Positions 33,913 through 42,299 of a DNA stretch of 64,000 nt are shown in pieces; position 1 is the stretch's first letter, and every line of letters starts with the position of its first letter. The notes beneath the pieces were generated by a model. The model saw only the letters and a list, made by a program, of their open reading frames with translations, searched no databases and had not been told where the DNA came from. This DNA comes from an uncultured Oscillospiraceae bacterium. GTDB lineage: Bacteria; Bacillota; Clostridia; Oscillospirales; Oscillospiraceae. The translations under genes were made by a program, and so were the position numbers. Where the stretch lies: the NCBI GenBank assembly GCA_934565795.1, contig CAKTIM010000005.1:1-64000 (forward strand), read 5' to 3'.

Positions 33913-35286
33913 TTATTGCTTCGCCTTCCTGGGGCACCAGCTGTGCAGGTAGCCGGTGAGGGTGAGGAAGAAGAAGCCCAGGCAAAGGGTTTCCTGCCCC
34001 GATATGAAGAGGTAGGCCTCCAGCATGCCGCACAGGAACAGGCAGACCGTAAGAATGGCCAGACAGCTCTTCCACAGGTCGTCGTTGCGCCAGAGGGTGA
34101 TGATCGCGGCGCGGAAAGTCAGCAGCGTGATCCCGATGGCCACCAGCAGACCGGGAAGCCCCAGGGAGTAGGTTGTCTGCAGGAAGGAATTGTGGGCATG
34201 GTTGAAGCGCTGGTGAATCCGCCCGGACAGGTCGTCGCTGCAGCCGGTCAGCAGAATGCGCGGCTCCTCCCGCAATACGGCGATGGTAGCACTCCAGATA
34301 TTGGTGCGCGTATTAAAAGTGCTGATTTCATTGAAGAAGTCACGGCGGGAGAGGGAGACCTGCTCAGCCGGGGCACTGGCCTGGGCGCTGCCGGAATCCT
34401 CTGTTTCCCCCTGCGCATCTGCCTGCGTCTCCTGCACCGTATTCTCCTGCCGGACGGAGACGCGGGCGGGGGAGAAGTTTGCATTTTGATAGACCACAAA
34501 AAGAAGCGCGGCGGCGGCAAGCCCGGCGATGGCAGCGGGCAGAAGCCGCTTCCAGCCGGTCTTTCGGACGACGCAAAAGACAACGCCGCCGATCAGAATG
34601 CAGGTGCAGCCAATGCTGGCGCGGCAGTCGGTCATAAGCATCACGACAAACTGAAGCGCGGCCAGAAGCAGCCAAAGGGCCTTGAGCCACCCCTTGCTTG
34701 TTTTCAGGCAGAAGGCAAGGCAGCAGCCGACGCCCAGCATCAGATAGGTGCCGCAGAAGATGGAATTCAATATCTGTGTCAGCCGCCTGCTATGCCAGAA
34801 AACCAGAGAGGAAAGGGAGGCCGGCAGAACGCCGAAATACAGCATCAGTCCATGGACGGACAGGGAAAGCCCTTCGATCACAAACAGGCTCAGCACGATA
34901 TTCAGTCCCCGCTGCCGGGCACCGTCCCGGAATGCGTAGGCCATGGGCAGCCCCATCAGATAGGAGCAGGCGACGGCGTGGGTGAACCAGCACTCCTGAT
35001 GGCGGATGATGGTGTGCAGCGTAAAGATAACACCGATCCACAGCAGCATAAACGCGGACAGCGCGGCGGCGGCCCAGCTCTTTCCCTGGAAGCCCCGCAG
35101 CGCGGAGGCTGCAAAGAATACCACGCCGACCAGCGGCGCAAGATACCGCCGGGCTGCCACAACGGCCCCCAGCTCCTGGGTCTCCGGCAGGAGAAACAGC
35201 AGCTGGATCACGCAAAAGGCGACAATGCAGGAAAGCTGCACCCGCTCCAGCCGGGTATCCGTTTTTTCAGAAAGTTGTCTGACCAT
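33913..35286 (-). CDS. O-antigen-ligase/polymerase-like membrane protein (Wzy_C type)
   Basis: A 457-residue polytopic membrane protein with about ten hydrophobic segments. A large extracytoplasmic loop carries SLSRRDFFNEISTFNTRTNI, then a segment with RILLTGCSDDLSGRIHQRFN and HAHNSFLQTTYSLGLPG, where the H-x-HNxFL pattern is typical of the Wzy_C/O-antigen ligase family. Members transfer or polymerise surface polysaccharide chains. The start at 35286 follows AAGGGAG; the upstream in-frame ATG at 35307 overlaps that RBS. It is monocistronic and has no glycosyltransferase genes nearby. Confidence 0.85.
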   Translation of the reverse strand: MVRQLSEKTDTRLERVQLSCIVAFCVIQLLFLLPETQELGAVVAARRYLAPLVGVVFFAASALRGFQGKSWAAAALSAFMLLWIGVIFTLHTIIRHQECWFTHAVACSYLMGLPMAYAFRDGARQRGLNIVLSLFVIEGLSLSVHGLMLYFGVLPASLSSLVFWHSRRLTQILNSIFCGTYLMLGVGCCLAFCLKTSKGWLKALWLLLAALQFVVMLMTDCRASIGCTCILIGGVVFCVVRKTGWKRLLPAAIAGLAAAALLFVVYQNANFSPARVSVRQENTVQETQADAQGETEDSGSAQASAPAEQVSLSRRDFFNEISTFNTRTNIWSATIAVLREEPRILLTGCSDDLSGRIHQRFNHAHNSFLQTTYSLGLPGLLVAIGITLLTFRAAIITLWRNDDLWKSCLAILTVCLFLCGMLEAYLFISGQETLCLGFFFLTLTGYLHSWCPRKAKQ

Positions 35287-35413
35287 TTTTACTCCCTTCC
35301 TCTGCACTAATATAAAATCATCTTGAGATGCTATTTTATCCTATTTCGCCCCCGGTGTCAAGGCGGCGCACAGGGACGCTGCGGGCATTTTGTGCAATTT
35401 AAAATGTCCATAC

Positions 35414-35474
35414 TTGCATTTTTATTCAAGCTATGGTATAAAATAATATTATAGGTTTGGCAGAGTTTCCCAAA
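35414..35474 (+). promoter_or_regulatory. Promoter and palindrome ahead of the DtxR-type gene
   Basis: TTGCAT (35414-35419), 17 bases, TATAAA (35437-35442) with an extended -10 TGG. Slightly downstream, GTTTGG (35455-35460) and CCAAAC (35469-35474) form an inverted repeat that could be an autoregulatory operator. Confidence 0.5.
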
Positions 35475-35525
35475 CAAAGATCCGGCAGCCGCAGCGGCTG
35501 CCCTGGAAAGCGGTGTATTTCATTT

Positions 35526-35906
35526 ATGAATGTTCATGAATCCGGCGAAATGTACCTGGAGGCGATCCTGGTGCTGAGCCGTAAAAGCGGGTATGTGCGC
35601 TCCATCGACGTGGGGGAGTATCTGGGCTATTCCAAGCCCAGCGTATCCCGGGCAATGGGCCTGCTGCGCAAGGGCGGGCTGATTACCATGGAAAAGGACG
35701 GGGCGCTGCTGCTGACGGACGCGGGGCGCGCCATTGCGGAGAAGATATACGAGCGGCACACTGTTCTGTCCAAGGTGCTGATCGGCCTGGGCGTGTCGGA
35801 AAAAACCGCGGTGGAGGATGCCTGCAAGATCGAGCACGACATCAGCGACGAGACCTTTGAGTCAATTAAAAAGCACATCGCCGCCTTTGAGGAGGCCGCA
35901 AAATGA
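35526..35906 (+). CDS. DtxR/MntR-type metal-dependent transcription regulator
   Basis: A 126-residue regulator. The N-terminal winged helix (MYLEAILVLSRKSGYVRSID, then DVGEYLGYSKPSVSRAMGLL) and the dimerisation region (HTVLSKVLIGLGVSEKTAVE, then DACKIEHDISDETFESIKKH) match short DtxR/MntR proteins. The Glu and His residues in ACKIEHDIS are the usual metal-site positions. No SH3-like third domain is present. The Shine-Dalgarno sequence is weak and distant, so the exact start is a little uncertain. It overlaps the Cys-rich gene by ATGA, which suggests a joint role in iron or manganese homeostasis. Confidence 0.9.
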   Translation: MNVHESGEMYLEAILVLSRKSGYVRSIDVGEYLGYSKPSVSRAMGLLRKGGLITMEKDGALLLTDAGRAIAEKIYERHTVLSKVLIGLGVSEKTAVEDACKIEHDISDETFESIKKHIAAFEEAAK

Positions 35907-36295
35907 GCGGCTGCGGCGGCTGCTCCGGCTGTGGGAGCGCCTCCGGCTGTTCCGGCTGCGGTGGGTGCGGCGGCTGTGCCTCCACGCTGGAGCTGACCCA
36001 GGCCGAGATCGAATTTCTGCGCCTTTTGGGCCAGGTGGCCTTCCTCCCCGTGGCGCGAAGCGCAGCGGATGAGACGCCCGTGTGCCTGGAGGAGCCTTCC
36101 GCCGACCCGGCGCAGACCGGCCTCCTGCTGCAATGTTTGGAAAAGAAGCGGCTGATCTCCCTGGATTACGACAAGCCCCTGCAGGGGGCGGCCATGGAGC
36201 GATACAGCGCCTATCCCATATGCGGCAGCATCGCCCTCACCCAGCGCGGCCAGCAGGTGCTGGAGCTTCTGGAGATTCAGGGCTGTCAGGAATAA
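35903..36295 (+). CDS. Cysteine/glycine-rich small protein paired with the DtxR-type regulator
   Basis: A 130-residue protein. Residues 4-25 hold seven cysteines (4, 7, 10, 16, 19, 22, 25) in a Gly/Ser matrix with CxxC spacing, which strongly suggests metal or Fe-S binding. The rest (30-130) resembles a winged-helix domain: LTQAEIEFLRLLGQVAFLPV, a central helical part and SIALTQRGQQVLELLEIQG. There is no signal peptide. Its ATGA overlap with the regulator gene implies translational coupling. I do not recognise a named family. A metal-sensing or metal-chaperone role is inference. Confidence 0.8.
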   Translation: MSGCGGCSGCGSASGCSGCGGCGGCASTLELTQAEIEFLRLLGQVAFLPVARSAADETPVCLEEPSADPAQTGLLLQCLEKKRLISLDYDKPLQGAAMERYSAYPICGSIALTQRGQQVLELLEIQGCQE

Positions 36296-36296
36296 C

Positions 36297-36328
36297 GAAA
36301 TGCTCCTCGCGCCAGCGGGGAGCATTTT
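36297..36328. terminator. Bidirectional terminator between convergent genes
   Basis: AAATGCTCC pairs with GGAGCATTT around a GC-rich loop. TTTTCC follows on the plus strand and a shorter T tract on the minus strand. It separates the Cys-rich gene from the end of the P-type ATPase gene. Confidence 0.65.
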
Positions 36329-36366
36329 CCGATACCGGCGGGGAAGAAATTCTTCCCCGCCGATCT

Positions 36367-39108
36367 TTACTTGTGATACAGGATCCGAATGGAGTTGAGC
36401 AGACACAGCATGGATACGCCGGTGTCGGCGAAGACGGCGATCCACATGTTGGCGTAGCCCAGCAGGCCCAGAGCCATGACGACGATCTTGACGGCCAGGG
36501 CGAAGTATACGTTCTGCCAGCTGATGCGGCGGGTGCGCCGGGCGATCTGGATGGCCTGGGGAATGGCGGACATGTCGGAGTTCATAAACACCACGTCTGC
36601 CGCTTCGATGGCGGCATCCGCGCCGGTGCCCATGGCCGCGCCCACATCCGCGCCGGCCAGCACGGGGGCGTCATTGATGCCGTCGCCCACGAACATGACA
36701 CTGCCCTGCTGAGCGCGTACCTTTTCCAGCTCACTGAGCTTGTTTTCCGGCAGCAGGCGGGCGCGCACCTCGTCAATGCCCGTCTCCTGGGCCACATGCC
36801 TGGCATTGTCCTCGGCGTCGCCGGTGAGCATGACGGTGTGCAGGCCCATGTCCTTCAGTTTCCCGATGGCGGGTACAGCGTCGCCCTTCAGCGTATCGGC
36901 GATCACGATCTGGCCCAGCAGCTTCCCGTCCCTCGCCAGCAGCACCTGGGTGCCGAAGGCTGCGCCCTGGAACTTGTCCAGGCTGACGCCGTTGCTGGCC
37001 ATCAGCTTCTGGTTGCCGCACAGCACCCGGTGGCCGTCCAGCTCGGCCTGGATGCCCTCACCGGCCAGCTCCGTCAGATGGGTGGGCTTGGGGATCTCCA
37101 GTCCCGCCTCCTTGGCGGCGGTGACGATGCTCACAGCGATGGGGTGGGTGGAGAACTGCTCACACCCGGCGGCCAGGGTCAGCAGCGTGGCTTCCTGAGT
37201 GCCGCTTTCGGCGGGGATGGACTGCTGCACCTGGAAGTTGCCCTTGGTGATGGTGCCGGTCTTATCCATGACCACGGCCTTGATCTGGGCCAGGGCCTCG
37301 ATGGCCACGCCGCCCTTGAAGAGAATGCCCTTTTTAGAGGCAGCGCCGATGCCGGAGAAGAAGGCCAGGGGCACGCTGAGCACCAGCGCGCAGGGGCAGG
37401 AGATGACCAGGAAGGTCAGCGCGGTGAATACCGACGCGGTGCCCGCCTCGCCGTAGAGCACGGAATCCATACCGGCGTACTTCACGCCGTCCACAAAGAA
37501 GTGCCAGCCGGGGATGATGAAGGGCAGCACCACGGCCACCACCAGCGCCGCAATGACCACGGCGGGGGTGTATACCCGGGCAAAGCGGGTGATGAATTTA
37601 TCAATGGCGGGCTTGCTGGCCGCCGCGTTTTCCACGGAGTTCAGGATGCGGGTGACCATGGATTCCTCCAGGGGCTTCTCCACCCGCATTTTCAGCTGGC
37701 CGGAGGTGTTGACGCAGCCGGAGATCACCTGGCTGCCGGTGCCCACCTTGACGGGGACAGGCTCGCCGGTGACGGCGGAGGTATCGATCCGGCTCTCACC
37801 CTCGATGATCACGCCGTCCAGAGGAATTCGGTCGCCGGGACGCACTACCAGGATATCGCCCACCTGGGCATCCTCGGCGGGAATGACCTTTACGTCGCTG
37901 CCGTCCACCAGGTTCACGGTCTCGGGCCGCAGGTCAACGGCGGTCATGATCTGACTGCGGCTCTTGGCCACGGCCCGATCCTCAAAGTATTCGCCAATGC
38001 GGTAGAACAGCATGACACCAACGGCCTCGGGGCAGTCGCCGATGGCAAAGGCGCCCAGGGTGGCGATGGACATCAGGAAGTTTTCGTCAAACACCTGGCC
38101 CTTGGTGATGTTCTTCAGCGCGTTCCAGACCACCTCGCCGCCCAGAATCAGGTAGGCGGGCACCAGCGCGATCAGCTGGGCCAGCAGGGGCGCGTCCTTC
38201 AGGTGCAGCGCCTCGCCCACGGCAAAGAGCACTGCGCCGATGATGATGCCGATCAATTCCTTTTTGGAATCGTCGCCGCCCTCGTCCTTTTTCTTTTCGT
38301 CCTTGGCAACGATGGTGATGCCGTCCTCCATGGCGTCGATGGCCTGCTTCACGGCGGGGATCAGCGCATCGGGGTTCTTGGCGGTCAGACGCATCTGCTT
38401 CGTGGCGAAGGTGATGGTGCACTCGTCCACGCCCTCCAGGGTGTTCAGCCGTTTTTCAATTTTCGCGGCGCAGTTGGCGCAGTCCAGACCCTCCAGGATG
38501 TAGGTCTTGGTGAAGGAGCCTTTCTTGGCGCGGGGGGTGAGGGTCACGCCGTCCTCCACGCTGTCCACCACCTGCTGCATCTGCGCCAGCAGCCCGGTGT
38601 GATCCTTGGCGCTGACCCGCAGCTGCTTGGAGGCAAAGGTAACGACGGCCTCCTCGATCTGGGGCATATCGTTCAGCTTCGCCTCGATTTTGGCGGCGCA
38701 GTTGGCACAGTCCAGACCCTCGATCAGGTAAATTCTGGTCTGCGCGCTGGGATCGACGGCCTTTGCCTCGTGGTGATGGTGCTCATGGTCATGGCTGCAT
38801 CCGCATTCCTCGTCGTGGTGATGGTGGTGATGCTCGTGGCCGCATCCACATTCATCCTCATCATCGTCGTCATGATGATGGTGGTGATGATGCTCATGAC
38901 CACAGCCACATTCATCCTCATCATCGTCATGGTGATGGTGATGGTGGTGATGCTCATGGCCACAGCCACACTCGTCATCATCGTCATGGTGGTGATGGTG
39001 ATGCTCATGGCCGCAGCCACATTCCTCTTCATCCTCGTCATGATGATGGTGCTCCTGCTCGCAGCAGCTTTCGTCCTCGTGATCGTGCAGATGCTTCTCG
39101 TCGGACAT
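36367..39108 (-). CDS. Zn/Cd/Pb-type P1B ATPase with His-rich N-terminal tail
   Basis: A 913-residue heavy-metal exporter (CadA/ZntA-like). Residues 1-115 are an extraordinary metal-binding tail: four ECGCGHEH repeats plus one ECGCSHDH, separated by runs of His and acidic residues. Two HMA domains follow, with CANC at 134-137 and 210-213. The ATPase core has the CPC transport motif (C571-P-C573), phosphorylation site D615 in DKTGT and the hinge MFVGDGINDAP. The CPC motif and tail indicate Zn2+/Cd2+/Pb2+ export. The start at 39108 follows GGAAGG; an ATG at 39126 overlaps the RBS. A divergent TetR-type gene probably regulates it. Confidence 0.94.
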   Translation of the reverse strand: MSDEKHLHDHEDESCCEQEHHHHDEDEEECGCGHEHHHHHHDDDDECGCGHEHHHHHHHHDDDEDECGCGHEHHHHHHHDDDDEDECGCGHEHHHHHHDEECGCSHDHEHHHHEAKAVDPSAQTRIYLIEGLDCANCAAKIEAKLNDMPQIEEAVVTFASKQLRVSAKDHTGLLAQMQQVVDSVEDGVTLTPRAKKGSFTKTYILEGLDCANCAAKIEKRLNTLEGVDECTITFATKQMRLTAKNPDALIPAVKQAIDAMEDGITIVAKDEKKKDEGGDDSKKELIGIIIGAVLFAVGEALHLKDAPLLAQLIALVPAYLILGGEVVWNALKNITKGQVFDENFLMSIATLGAFAIGDCPEAVGVMLFYRIGEYFEDRAVAKSRSQIMTAVDLRPETVNLVDGSDVKVIPAEDAQVGDILVVRPGDRIPLDGVIIEGESRIDTSAVTGEPVPVKVGTGSQVISGCVNTSGQLKMRVEKPLEESMVTRILNSVENAAASKPAIDKFITRFARVYTPAVVIAALVVAVVLPFIIPGWHFFVDGVKYAGMDSVLYGEAGTASVFTALTFLVISCPCALVLSVPLAFFSGIGAASKKGILFKGGVAIEALAQIKAVVMDKTGTITKGNFQVQQSIPAESGTQEATLLTLAAGCEQFSTHPIAVSIVTAAKEAGLEIPKPTHLTELAGEGIQAELDGHRVLCGNQKLMASNGVSLDKFQGAAFGTQVLLARDGKLLGQIVIADTLKGDAVPAIGKLKDMGLHTVMLTGDAEDNARHVAQETGIDEVRARLLPENKLSELEKVRAQQGSVMFVGDGINDAPVLAGADVGAAMGTGADAAIEAADVVFMNSDMSAIPQAIQIARRTRRISWQNVYFALAVKIVVMALGLLGYANMWIAVFADTGVSMLCLLNSIRILYHK

Positions 39109-39184
39109 ATAAATCCTTCCTTTCATCGGTTCGGAAATTCTATTTGACAATGCCTTTTTTTTAACATACAATATATTCACTACC

Positions 39185-39250
39185 GAACACTTTGTTCTGT
39201 AGTCATTATAGAAAAAATCCGCCGAAAAACAAGAACCAATTTTCGGCGGA
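39185..39250. promoter_or_regulatory. Divergent ATPase/TetR promoter region with palindromic operators
   Basis: For the ATPase (minus strand): TTGTTT (39227-39232), 16 bases, TATAAT (39205-39210). Directly downstream of that -10 lies the perfect palindrome GAACA-CTT-TGTTC (39185-39197), a good repressor site. A second inverted repeat, TCCGCCGAAAA/TTTTCGGCGGA (39218-39250), spans the -35. Another GAACA half-site occurs near 39262. Confidence 0.65.
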
Positions 39251-39294
39251 TGTACAATACAGAACAAAAATCGAATTTTGTACAGGAGAATTTT

Positions 39295-39867
39295 ATGGAC
39301 AGACGTCAGCAAAAGACCCGTACTGCCATTTACCGGGCCTTTACCACCCTGCTGGATCGGCAGAATTTTCATTCCATCACCGTGCAGGACATCATCGACG
39401 AGGCGAACATCGGCCGCAGTACCTTTTACGCCCATTTTGAGACGAAGGAGGAGCTTCTCAAATCCCTGTGCCGGGAGCTGTTCGACCACATCATCGGCAC
39501 CGCCATGGACAAGCAGGATACCCACGGCCTGTATACCTGCACCAACGCCCCCCACTCGGTGATCTGCCACATTTTGCAGCATTTGCAGGAGAACGACAAC
39601 AACATTCTCACCCTGCTTTCCTGCGAAAGCGGCCCGATTTTTATGAGCTATTTCAAGTCCGGCATGGAGGAGCTGGTGCGCGCGCAGCTGCTGGGGGATA
39701 CCACCTGTGCCAACGTGCCCAGGGAATTTCTGATTAATCACATTGCAGGCAGCTTTGTTGAGATGGTGCAGTGGTGGCTGGACGGCGGCCGGAAGGAGAC
39801 GCCGCAGACGCTGGACGAGTATTTCCGCACCGTGACCGAGCCGCTGCTGTCCGGCGGAAAGGATTGA
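39295..39867 (+). CDS. TetR-family repressor divergent from the metal ATPase
   Basis: A 190-residue regulator. The N-terminal TetR helix-turn-helix is ITVQDIIDEANIGRSTFYAH, followed by FETKEELLKSLCRE. The C-terminal ligand domain has VSFVEMVQWWLDGGRKETPQ-like features (AGSFVEMVQWWLDGG), typical of TetR_C-type proteins of Firmicutes. AGGAG precedes the ATG. It probably controls its own gene and the ATPase through the GAACA palindrome. Whether metal is the inducer is unknown; no Cys/His cluster is obvious. It is followed two bases later by the kinase gene. Confidence 0.92.
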   Translation: MDRRQQKTRTAIYRAFTTLLDRQNFHSITVQDIIDEANIGRSTFYAHFETKEELLKSLCRELFDHIIGTAMDKQDTHGLYTCTNAPHSVICHILQHLQENDNNILTLLSCESGPIFMSYFKSGMEELVRAQLLGDTTCANVPREFLINHIAGSFVEMVQWWLDGGRKETPQTLDEYFRTVTEPLLSGGKD

Positions 39868-39869
39868 GC

Positions 39870-40640
39870 ATGGGAAATGTACTGATCCTCAGCGATTTTG
39901 TGGGCAATGCGGAGGTGGCCATGGCCACCTCCCGCGCCGTGCTTACCCGCATGGGGCACCGGGCGCTCTGTTTGCCCACGGCGCTGATCTCCAATATCTG
40001 GAGCCAGGGAACGCCCGCCCAGCTGGATACCACCGATTACCTGCGCGGCGCCCTGCGCGCCTGGGAGGGGCAGGGCCTTTTCCCGGAGGGAGTGCTCATC
40101 GGCTACCTGGCCAGCGAGGCCCAGGCGGAGTTCGTGGGCAGCCAGTGCGCCCGGTGGCGGGAGCGGGGAGTGAAAATCTTCCTTGATCCCGTCTTTGCGG
40201 ACAATGGGCGGCTGTACCGGGGCATCGGCCCGGAGCGGCTGGCGCTTCTGCGCGGCCTGCTGCCGCTGGTGGACTATGTGCTTCCCAACGCCACCGAGGC
40301 CCGCTTCCTTACGGGCCTTTCGGAGCCGGAGCAGGCGGCCCGCGCCCTGCACCAGATGGGCGCGGGGACGGCGCTGATCACCGGCGTGCCCCAGCACGCG
40401 GGCTGCGCCGTGGTGCTCTGCGGGGCGGCGGGGACGCAGCTTTTCCCCTATACCCCCGTCCCCGGCGATTTCCCCGGCGCGGGGGACGCCTTCGCCGCCC
40501 TGTTCACCGGCGGCATTTTGCGGGGCGATACAGAGGCGCAAAGCGTCAGCAGCGCCATTTCCACCGTAAAGGATTGGATCACCCGCACCCAGACCGCACC
40601 CACGCCCCACATCGGCCTGCCGGTGGAGCTGCTGCTTTGA
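39870..40640 (+). CDS. Pyridoxal/pyridoxine kinase-like protein (ribokinase fold)
   Basis: A 256-residue PfkB/ribokinase-fold kinase resembling PdxY/PdxK. It has an N-terminal VLILSDFVGNAEVAMATSRA, the central KIFLDPVFADNGRLY (family VxDPVxxDxGxLY) and the C-terminal catalytic loop GDFPGAGDAFAALFTGG. It would phosphorylate vitamin B6 vitamers in the salvage route to pyridoxal phosphate. GGAAAGGA overlaps the end of the TetR gene, so the two are cotranscribed. The gene ends 13 bases before the convergent MATE gene. Confidence 0.87.
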   Translation: MGNVLILSDFVGNAEVAMATSRAVLTRMGHRALCLPTALISNIWSQGTPAQLDTTDYLRGALRAWEGQGLFPEGVLIGYLASEAQAEFVGSQCARWRERGVKIFLDPVFADNGRLYRGIGPERLALLRGLLPLVDYVLPNATEARFLTGLSEPEQAARALHQMGAGTALITGVPQHAGCAVVLCGAAGTQLFPYTPVPGDFPGAGDAFAALFTGGILRGDTEAQSVSSAISTVKDWITRTQTAPTPHIGLPVELLL

Positions 40641-40653
40641 AAGTGAAAGGCGT

Positions 40654-42042
40654 CTAATCTGCCAATTCCCGGTAGGTTCCGGCGATCAGCACCAGCGAGG
40701 CGGCGAAGGTCAGCAGATCGGAAACCGGCATGGAATACAGCACGCCGTCCAGCCCAAACCAGCGGGGGAGCAGCAGGGCAAAGCCCACGCCGAACACCAC
40801 CTCCCGCACCATGGACAGCGCCGTGGAGGCCGCAGCCTTGCCCATGGCCTGGAGAAAAATAAAGCAGGCCTTGTTGATGCAGGCAAATACCATCATGCAC
40901 AGGTAAATGCGAAACGCCCGGATGGCAAACGCCGTGTAATATTCGCTCTCTCCCGCCGCGCCGAAGATGCCAATGAGCTGCCGGGGGAAGCATTCTACCA
41001 GCACCAGAGCGGCCAGGCCGACGGCGCCCTCCGCAATCAGCAGGCGGGTAAACAGCGCCCGCACCCGCTGCCGCTTTTTCGCGCCCATGTTGAAGCCCAC
41101 AATGGGAATGCAGCCCGCGGCCATGCCGACCACAATGGAAATGACAATCTGGAAAAACTTCATTACGATTCCCACCACCGCCATGGGAATTTGGGCGTAC
41201 TGGCTTTGGCCGAAAATCTCGTCCGCTGCGCCATACTTGCGCAGCATATTGTTGATTGCCGCCATGGCCGCCACCAGGCTGATCTGGGACAGAAAGCTGG
41301 TGATCCCCAGCGACAGGGTCTTGGCGCACACGGCGGCGTTGGGCCGGTAGCTTTCACGACCCGGCCGGATGAGCTTCATATTGCACAGATACCACACTGC
41401 CAGCGCGGCGGTCGCCACCTGGCCGATCACTGTAGCCACTGCCGCGCCCATCATGCCCCAGTGGAAGGTAAAGATGAAGATGGGATCCAGAATGATGTTG
41501 ATAACCGCCCCGGCCAGGGTGGACGCCATGGCAAACCGAGGGCTTCCATCGGCCCGTATGATGGGGTTCATGGCCTGGCCGAACATGTAAAAGGGGATGC
41601 CCAGACTGATATAAAAGAAATACTCCTTGGAATAGCGAAAGGTTTCTTCGTTCACCCGCCCGCCGAACAGGGAAATGATCCCGTCGGAAAACAGCAGGTA
41701 AACCGCCGCCAGCGCCAGGCCGCTGAGCGTCACCAGCCCCACGGCGTTTCCCACGCTGTCCCGGGCAGCCTGGGTCTGCTGCTGCCCAAGGCTGATGCTC
41801 ACAAAGGCGCAGCAGCCGTCGCCGATCATTACCGCAATGGCCAGGGCCACCACGGTCAAAGGAAACACCACCGTATTGGCGGCGTTGCCGTAGGAGCCGA
41901 GATAGCTGGCATTGGCAATGAAAATCTGATCCACAATGTTGTAAAGCGCACCCACCAGCAGGGAGATGATGCAGGGCAGGGCATACTGCCGCATGAGCGT
42001 CCCAATGCGCCGGGTGCCTAAAAACTGATTTGATTCTTCCAT
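40654..42042 (-). CDS. MATE-family multidrug/cation efflux transporter
   Basis: A 462-residue MATE transporter with twelve hydrophobic segments. Landmarks are MRQYALPCIISLLVGALYNI, VDQIFIANASYLGSYGNAAN and PIIRADGSPRFAMASTLAGA in the N-half, repeated in related form in the C-half. It exports organic cations or drugs in exchange for Na+ or H+. The start is the ATG at 42042 after GGAGGG; the in-frame upstream extension would run through leader hairpins. The leader has a terminator-like hairpin that suggests attenuation control. Confidence 0.93.
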   Translation of the reverse strand: MEESNQFLGTRRIGTLMRQYALPCIISLLVGALYNIVDQIFIANASYLGSYGNAANTVVFPLTVVALAIAVMIGDGCCAFVSISLGQQQTQAARDSVGNAVGLVTLSGLALAAVYLLFSDGIISLFGGRVNEETFRYSKEYFFYISLGIPFYMFGQAMNPIIRADGSPRFAMASTLAGAVINIILDPIFIFTFHWGMMGAAVATVIGQVATAALAVWYLCNMKLIRPGRESYRPNAAVCAKTLSLGITSFLSQISLVAAMAAINNMLRKYGAADEIFGQSQYAQIPMAVVGIVMKFFQIVISIVVGMAAGCIPIVGFNMGAKKRQRVRALFTRLLIAEGAVGLAALVLVECFPRQLIGIFGAAGESEYYTAFAIRAFRIYLCMMVFACINKACFIFLQAMGKAAASTALSMVREVVFGVGFALLLPRWFGLDGVLYSMPVSDLLTFAASLVLIAGTYRELAD

Positions 42043-42067
42043 GGTTTTGCCCTCCGTTAATAAAGAT

Positions 42068-42134
42068 GCACAGCCCTGAGGGCTGTGCGCAAAAAAAGCG
42101 GCACAGCTGCGCAACTGGATTTACGCACTGTGCC
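42068..42134 (-). promoter_or_regulatory. Attenuator-like leader of the MATE gene
   Basis: On the transcribed strand, hairpin 1 (42100-42134; GGCACAG...CTGTGCC, extended by TGCG pairing past a bulge) is followed directly by seven U. Hairpin 2 (42068-42088) is GCACAGCCC-loop-GGGCTGTGC. The 3' arm of hairpin 1 (CTGTGC) can instead pair with the 5' arm of hairpin 2 (GCACAG), so the two folds are mutually exclusive. Transcription would start only about ten bases upstream. The trigger is unknown. Confidence 0.6.
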
Positions 42135-42150
42135 ACTCGTTACTTATTAC

Positions 42151-42179
42151 ATTATAATTTCATTTCTCAAAAAATTCAA
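42151..42179 (-). promoter_or_regulatory. Promoter of the MATE gene
   Basis: On the minus strand, TTGAAT (42174-42179), 17 bases, TATAAT (42151-42156). Confidence 0.65.
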
Positions 42180-42228
42180 AGGACATTTTCCACAAAAACA
42201 GCGGAAAAAGTTTTGTTAAGATTGACTT

Positions 42229-42258
42229 TTGAAATTTAACCGCCGGTTCTGATATAAT
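42229..42258 (+). promoter_or_regulatory. Promoter of the CarD-like gene
   Basis: TTGAAA (42229-42234), 18 bases, TATAAT (42253-42258), about 40 bases before the ATG. Confidence 0.55.
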
Positions 42259-42299
42259 AGCAGTGATGATATCACAGAAGGCAGGAAAGGAGCGCGGCG

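Noticed and set aside
38760..39050. A CRISPR or satellite array in the His-codon-rich stretch
   Set aside because: It is the in-frame coding repeat of the ATPase metal-binding tail.
36082..39147. A 1021-codon plus-strand open frame opposite the metal ATPase
   Set aside because: It is the mirror frame of a clear P-type ATPase. Its hydrophobic end comes from the antisense of the His-rich tail.
41354..42136. A leader-peptide gene beginning GTG in the MATE leader
   Set aside because: The frame has no stop in the leader and continues far into the MATE gene out of frame, so it does not act as a typical leader peptide.
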